This document shows positions 21,301 through 23,846 of a DNA stretch of 23,846 nt, piece after piece. Origin of the DNA: Rhodococcus sp. IITR03 (GTDB taxonomy: Bacteria > Actinomycetota > Actinomycetes > Mycobacteriales > Mycobacteriaceae); assembly GCA_001017865.1 (NCBI GenBank), contig LATQ01000303.1:1-23846 (forward strand), written 5' to 3'. The position numbers were made by a program, and so were the translations under genes. The notes under the pieces were generated by a model. That model ran no database searches. It was not told where the DNA came from and saw only the letters and a list, made by a program, of their open reading frames with translations. Numbering within the stretch: position 1 is the stretch's first letter; each line of letters starts with the position of its first letter.

Positions 21301-21658
21301 GCTCCCCCACCACGATACCTGCGAACAACGTGCTCGCAGAACCCTCGGTCCTCGTGCGTTCGAGACTGCTCGCAACAAAGGCACCGCGCTTGGGTTCGAG
21401 GCATCTGTAGCCTATGCACTCAACGAGATCTCGGTGGACGCCAGCCTCGATAGTTCATTGACCAGACGGGAACGGCGGGTGGCGGAACTTGCCGCTTCCG
21501 GTCGGACGGACGACGAGATCGCCGAGATCCTAGCAATCAACCGCCGCACCGTTCACAAACATCTACAGCACATCCTCACCAAGCTCGGCCTCACCTCGCG
21601 GGCGCAAATTGCATCCGGGACCCCGTTCAAAGCAGATTGGTTTCCCCCATCGAGTTGA
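18350..21658 (+). CDS. Ser/Thr protein kinase-ATPase-LuxR fusion regulator (PknK-like)
   Basis: About 1103 residues after three single-base additions, near 18907-18911, 20857-20861 and 20959-20962. The start is ATG 18350 (MTESDPLRTQRDVSEG) with CAAGGA upstream; ATG 18335 is an alternative. The kinase domain (about 30-290) has GRGGFG, VAVK (Lys59), HRDVKPAN, ADFG and, after the first break, GSPAFTAPE. The ATPase domain has GMGGVGKTRL and LLLVLDNCEHV, followed by a TPR-like helical region. The C-terminus is a LuxR helix-turn-helix (LTRRERRVAELAASGRTDDE, then IAEILAINRRTVHKHL). Layout and length are those of mycobacterial PknK (about 1110 residues). It probably senses the substrate or stress and controls the adjacent operons. 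The regulated genes are not shown by the sequence. Confidence 0.87.
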
Positions 21659-22153
21659 TCGCGACAACAGCCTTGACCCCATCCTGAGTGCGCTCACCGG
21701 CGTCAGAATTCAAGCGGGCAGTGCCGGGACTGATGTAGGAACCGGTGACATCTTGACCTGCCTACTGCTTGGTTTCCACCTTGGGTGATGAGTCTCAGGC
21801 GGGGATGGGGTCCTTCTCGGCGGGGCCTTGACCCAGTCCGTGGACACAGGTGTGGATTACGCGGCGGATGCAGCGTAGGCGGTGTAGAGGGTCTCGTAGG
21901 TGTTCGGGGACCGGTGTCCGCACCAGGAATGTCGTCGTCGGGTGTTGTATCGGGTGGCCCAACGGAACACCTGGCGCCAGCATGTCGCCTCGTCGGGCCA
22001 GACGTTCGCGTTCTGAAGGACTTCTCGTTTGAGGGCGGCATTGAGAGATTCGGCGAGACTGTTGTCGGCGCTCGTGCCGACCTTGCCCATCGACTGAGTG
22101 ACGCCGAGACGTGCGCAGAGGGCCGCGAAATCCTTCGACGTGTACTGGGCGAG
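21659..22153 (-). pseudogene. IS3-family transposase remnant (integrase core C-terminus)
   Basis: The minus frame ending at 21857 reads ELAQYTSKDFAALCARLGVT and then SADNSLAESLNAALKRE, the end of the IS3 OrfB DDE core. It continues FRWATRYNTRRRHSWCGHRS. The N-terminal half of OrfB is missing because IS30 sequence takes over at about 22154. The bases 21659-21856 are the non-coding end of this element. The terminal repeat may be near 21740 but cannot be fixed without its other end. Confidence 0.7.
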
Positions 22154-22466
22154 TTCAACCGGTCGATGCAACACCGGGCTACTGGAGTGAGCGTAGCTGT
22201 TCGGCGAATACTTCGGCCGGGGTCCGCCAGTCGAGGATCTTGCGAGGCCTGTTGTTGATCGCCAGGGCGACGGCCTCGAGGTCCTGCGCGGACCACCTGG
22301 ACAGATCGGTGTCCTTCGGGAAGTACTGGCGCAGCAAGCCATTCATGTTCTCGTTGGTCGGTCGCTGCCAGGGTGAGTGCGGGTCGGCGAAGAACACCCT
22401 CGTACCGGTGTCGAGAGCGAACTGGGCATGAGCGGACAGCTCCTTCCCGCGATCCTGATGGCGCTC
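22154..22466 (-). pseudogene. IS30-family transposase remnant
   Basis: The minus frame ending at 22179 reads DRGKELSAHAQFALDTGTRV, then FFADPHSPWQRPTNENMNGL and LRQYFPKDTDLSRW. This is the last catalytic part of an IS30 transposase, including the Glu of PTNEN. The N-terminal two thirds are missing. A likely IS30 end (TTCAACCGGTCGATGCAACA, 22154-22173) abuts the IS3 remnant, so IS30 probably inserted into IS3. The left-hand cut coincides with the start of IS21 sequence. Confidence 0.72.
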
Positions 22467-22526
22467 ATTGATCCTGCTCAGTCCGGCTCACCGAAAGTGC
22501 TCACCCGTGTGGCTCCGCCGATGAGG

Positions 22527-22587
22527 GCGGGTCTCCTTCGATGCTGGTGGTCTCTGACCACGCACCAGCACCCCGAAGGAGACCCGC
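22527..22587 (+). promoter_or_regulatory. Long hairpin covering the istA ribosome site
   Basis: The outer arms GCGGGTCTCCTTCG (22527-22540) and CGAAGGAGACCCGC (22574-22587) pair perfectly. The inner arms TGCTGGTG (22542-22549) and CACCAGCA (22563-22570) extend the stem to about 22 pairs. The ribosome site AAGGAG (22576-22581) lies inside the second outer arm, so the folded RNA would hide it. Confidence 0.6.
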
Positions 22588-22593
22588 TTTCTC

Positions 22594-23846
22594 ATGTTGA
22601 CATGGGAGGAAGACGTGGAGATCCACGCACTGCACAAACGAGGCTGGACGATCTCGGCGATCGCCCGGCACACCGGCAGACACCGGCGCACGATCCGCAA
22701 CTATCTGAACGGCACCACCACCCCCGGAATCCGAAAACCCACTGGTGAGGACCCGTTCGAGCCGTTCGTCGCCTATGGGAGAACCCGCCTGACCGAGGAT
22801 CCGCATCTGTGGGCGCGGACCTTGTGCGACGAACTCGAAAACCTCGGCTACACCGCCTCGTATCAGACCCTGACCCGCCAGATCCGGCAACGACAGCTCC
22901 GGCCCGTCTGCCAGGCCTGCGCGTGCGCGATCGACCGCCCCAACGCGGTCATCGACCATCCGCCGGGTGCGGAAACCCAGTGGGACTGGCTCGAGTTGCC
23001 GAACCCACCCGCCTCGTGGGGCTGGGGCACGACCGCATATCTGCTGGTCGGCTCGCTGGCGCATTCCGGGCGGTGGCGCGGGGTGCTCGCCCCGGCGACG
23101 ACCCAGCCGCATCTGATCGACGGTCTCGACCGCATCGTCCGCGAACTCGGCGGACTGACCCACACCTGGCGGTTCGATCGAATGTCCACGGTGTGTCACC
23201 CCGACAGCGGGAAGGTCACCGCCTCGTTCGCCGGCGCTGCCAAACACCACGGCGTCTCGGTCGCGATCTGCCCGCCTCGGGCCGGGAACCGCAAAGGCGT
23301 CGTCGAGATAGCGAATCTGACTGCTGCGCAGAGATGGTGGCGAACACTGCCGGACGAGGTCACCGCCGAGCAGGCGCAGACGAGGCTGAACGAATTCTGC
23401 CGTCTGCGCACCGACACCCGATCCCGGAGCGCCCCCGAAGGGAAATCGACGGTGGCGGCGATCGCTGCGACCGAACCCCTGACACCGCCACCATCGGTTC
23501 CGTATCCGGTGACCGTCACCGAGACCCGCACCGTGTCACGGCAGGCGTTGGTGGCCTACCGCGGCAACCGCTACTCGGTGCCCCCGGAACTGGCCGCAGC
23601 GCAGGTCACCGTCACTCGCCGACTCGGCGAGGAGGTGATCGACATCGTCACCGCTTCACAGATCACCGTCGCCCGACACCGCCTTGCTCCGGACGGGGCC
23701 GGCGTTCTCGTGCGCGATCACGGCCACGTCCATGCCCTCGACCAGGCCGCCCACCCGCGGCGACCTTGGCGCTGCTTCCCGCGGAACATCCGGCTCGCCT
23801 CGGTCCGGGCTGGCTTCGGGGGCATGTCGACGAGCCGGAAACGACC
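22594..23846 (+). CDS. istA: IS21-family transposase IstA (runs off right edge)
   Basis: The frame is open from ATG 22594 (MLTWEEDVEIHALHKRGWTI) to the window end, 417 codons, with AAGGAG upstream. The N-terminal helix-turn-helix reads SAIARHTGRHRRTIRNYL. The DDE core shows QWDWLEL (first Asp), FDRMSTV (second Asp) and RKGVVEIANLTAAQRWW (Glu). The middle-to-C-terminal TVSRQALVAYRGNRYSVPPE is also typical of IstA. The last ~25 codons (HPRRPWRCFPRN...) look less family-like, so a further frame break near 23760 is possible. The partner gene istB should lie beyond the edge. The catalytic residues are intact, so the element may be active. Confidence 0.83.
   Translation, partial: MLTWEEDVEIHALHKRGWTISAIARHTGRHRRTIRNYLNGTTTPGIRKPTGEDPFEPFVAYGRTRLTEDPHLWARTLCDELENLGYTASYQTLTRQIRQRQLRPVCQACACAIDRPNAVIDHPPGAETQWDWLELPNPPASWGWGTTAYLLVGSLAHSGRWRGVLAPATTQPHLIDGLDRIVRELGGLTHTWRFDRMSTVCHPDSGKVTASFAGAAKHHGVSVAICPPRAGNRKGVVEIANLTAAQRWWRTLPDEVTAEQAQTRLNEFCRLRTDTRSRSAPEGKSTVAAIAATEPLTPPPSVPYPVTVTETRTVSRQALVAYRGNRYSVPPELAAAQVTVTRRLGEEVIDIVTASQITVARHRLAPDGAGVLVRDHGHVHALDQAAHPRRPWRCFPRNIRLASVRAGFGGMSTSRKR

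Overview
The window is high-GC actinobacterial DNA, most likely Rhodococcus or a close relative. The evidence is codon use, FprA/adrenodoxin-type reductase, a PknK-like kinase regulator and IS3/IS30/IS21 elements. The genus is an inference, not something read directly. Its core is a catabolic cluster for a bicyclic monoterpene, best matched to 1,8-cineole. The key gene (8484-9695, minus) rebuilds to a 404-residue P450 with Asp241-Asn242 where nearly all P450s have Asp-Thr. That is the signature of P450cin (CYP176A1). It sits with its own reductase (cinB-like), an FMN flavodoxin (cindoxin, cinC-like) and a divergent short-chain dehydrogenase (cinD-like).

Layout. 1-3752, all minus: LLM-type flavin monooxygenase, SnoaL-like protein, cyclase/hydrolase-family protein, flavin reductase, and the start of a biotin-carrier-like gene running off the left edge. 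3966-9695, minus: LuxR-type ATPase regulator preceded by flavodoxin, reductase and P450. 9696-9987: divergent promoter region with palindromes. 9988-10734, plus: dehydrogenase followed by a hairpin terminator. 10735-13047: gene-poor spacer with an IS5-like relic. 13048-17168, minus: four-gene operon of biotin-carrier-like protein, pyruvate-carboxylase-B-like carboxyltransferase and two acyl-CoA dehydrogenases. 17235-18349: intergenic, with an operator-bearing promoter and a possible small membrane peptide. 18350-21658, plus: Ser/Thr kinase-ATPase-LuxR fusion regulator. 21659-23846: nested remains of IS3 and IS30, then an IS21-type istA running off the right edge.

How the genes may work together (inference). 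The P450 with flavodoxin and reductase hydroxylates cineole. The dehydrogenase makes 6-oxocineole. The LLM oxygenase, fed by the flavin reductase, does a Baeyer-Villiger oxidation. The product is known to rearrange to a lactone carrying a methyl-ketone side chain. The lower pathway is not established; the carboxyltransferase-like, carrier-like, acyl-CoA dehydrogenase, cyclase and SnoaL-like genes are candidates. Both parts of the right-hand biotin-type pair depart from canonical active sites: Arg128 at the biotinyl-lysine position and Glu174 at the carbamylated-lysine position. This makes it the most unusual system here.

Two window-wide patterns stand out. A 16-bp imperfect palindrome, CCAAnCGnnCGnTTGG, recurs at four promoter positions of the lower-pathway genes but not at the P450 promoter. 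At least 13, perhaps 14, reading-frame breaks occur, each repaired by adding one base. They look like sequencing or assembly deletions rather than decay, so most split genes are annotated as single genes.
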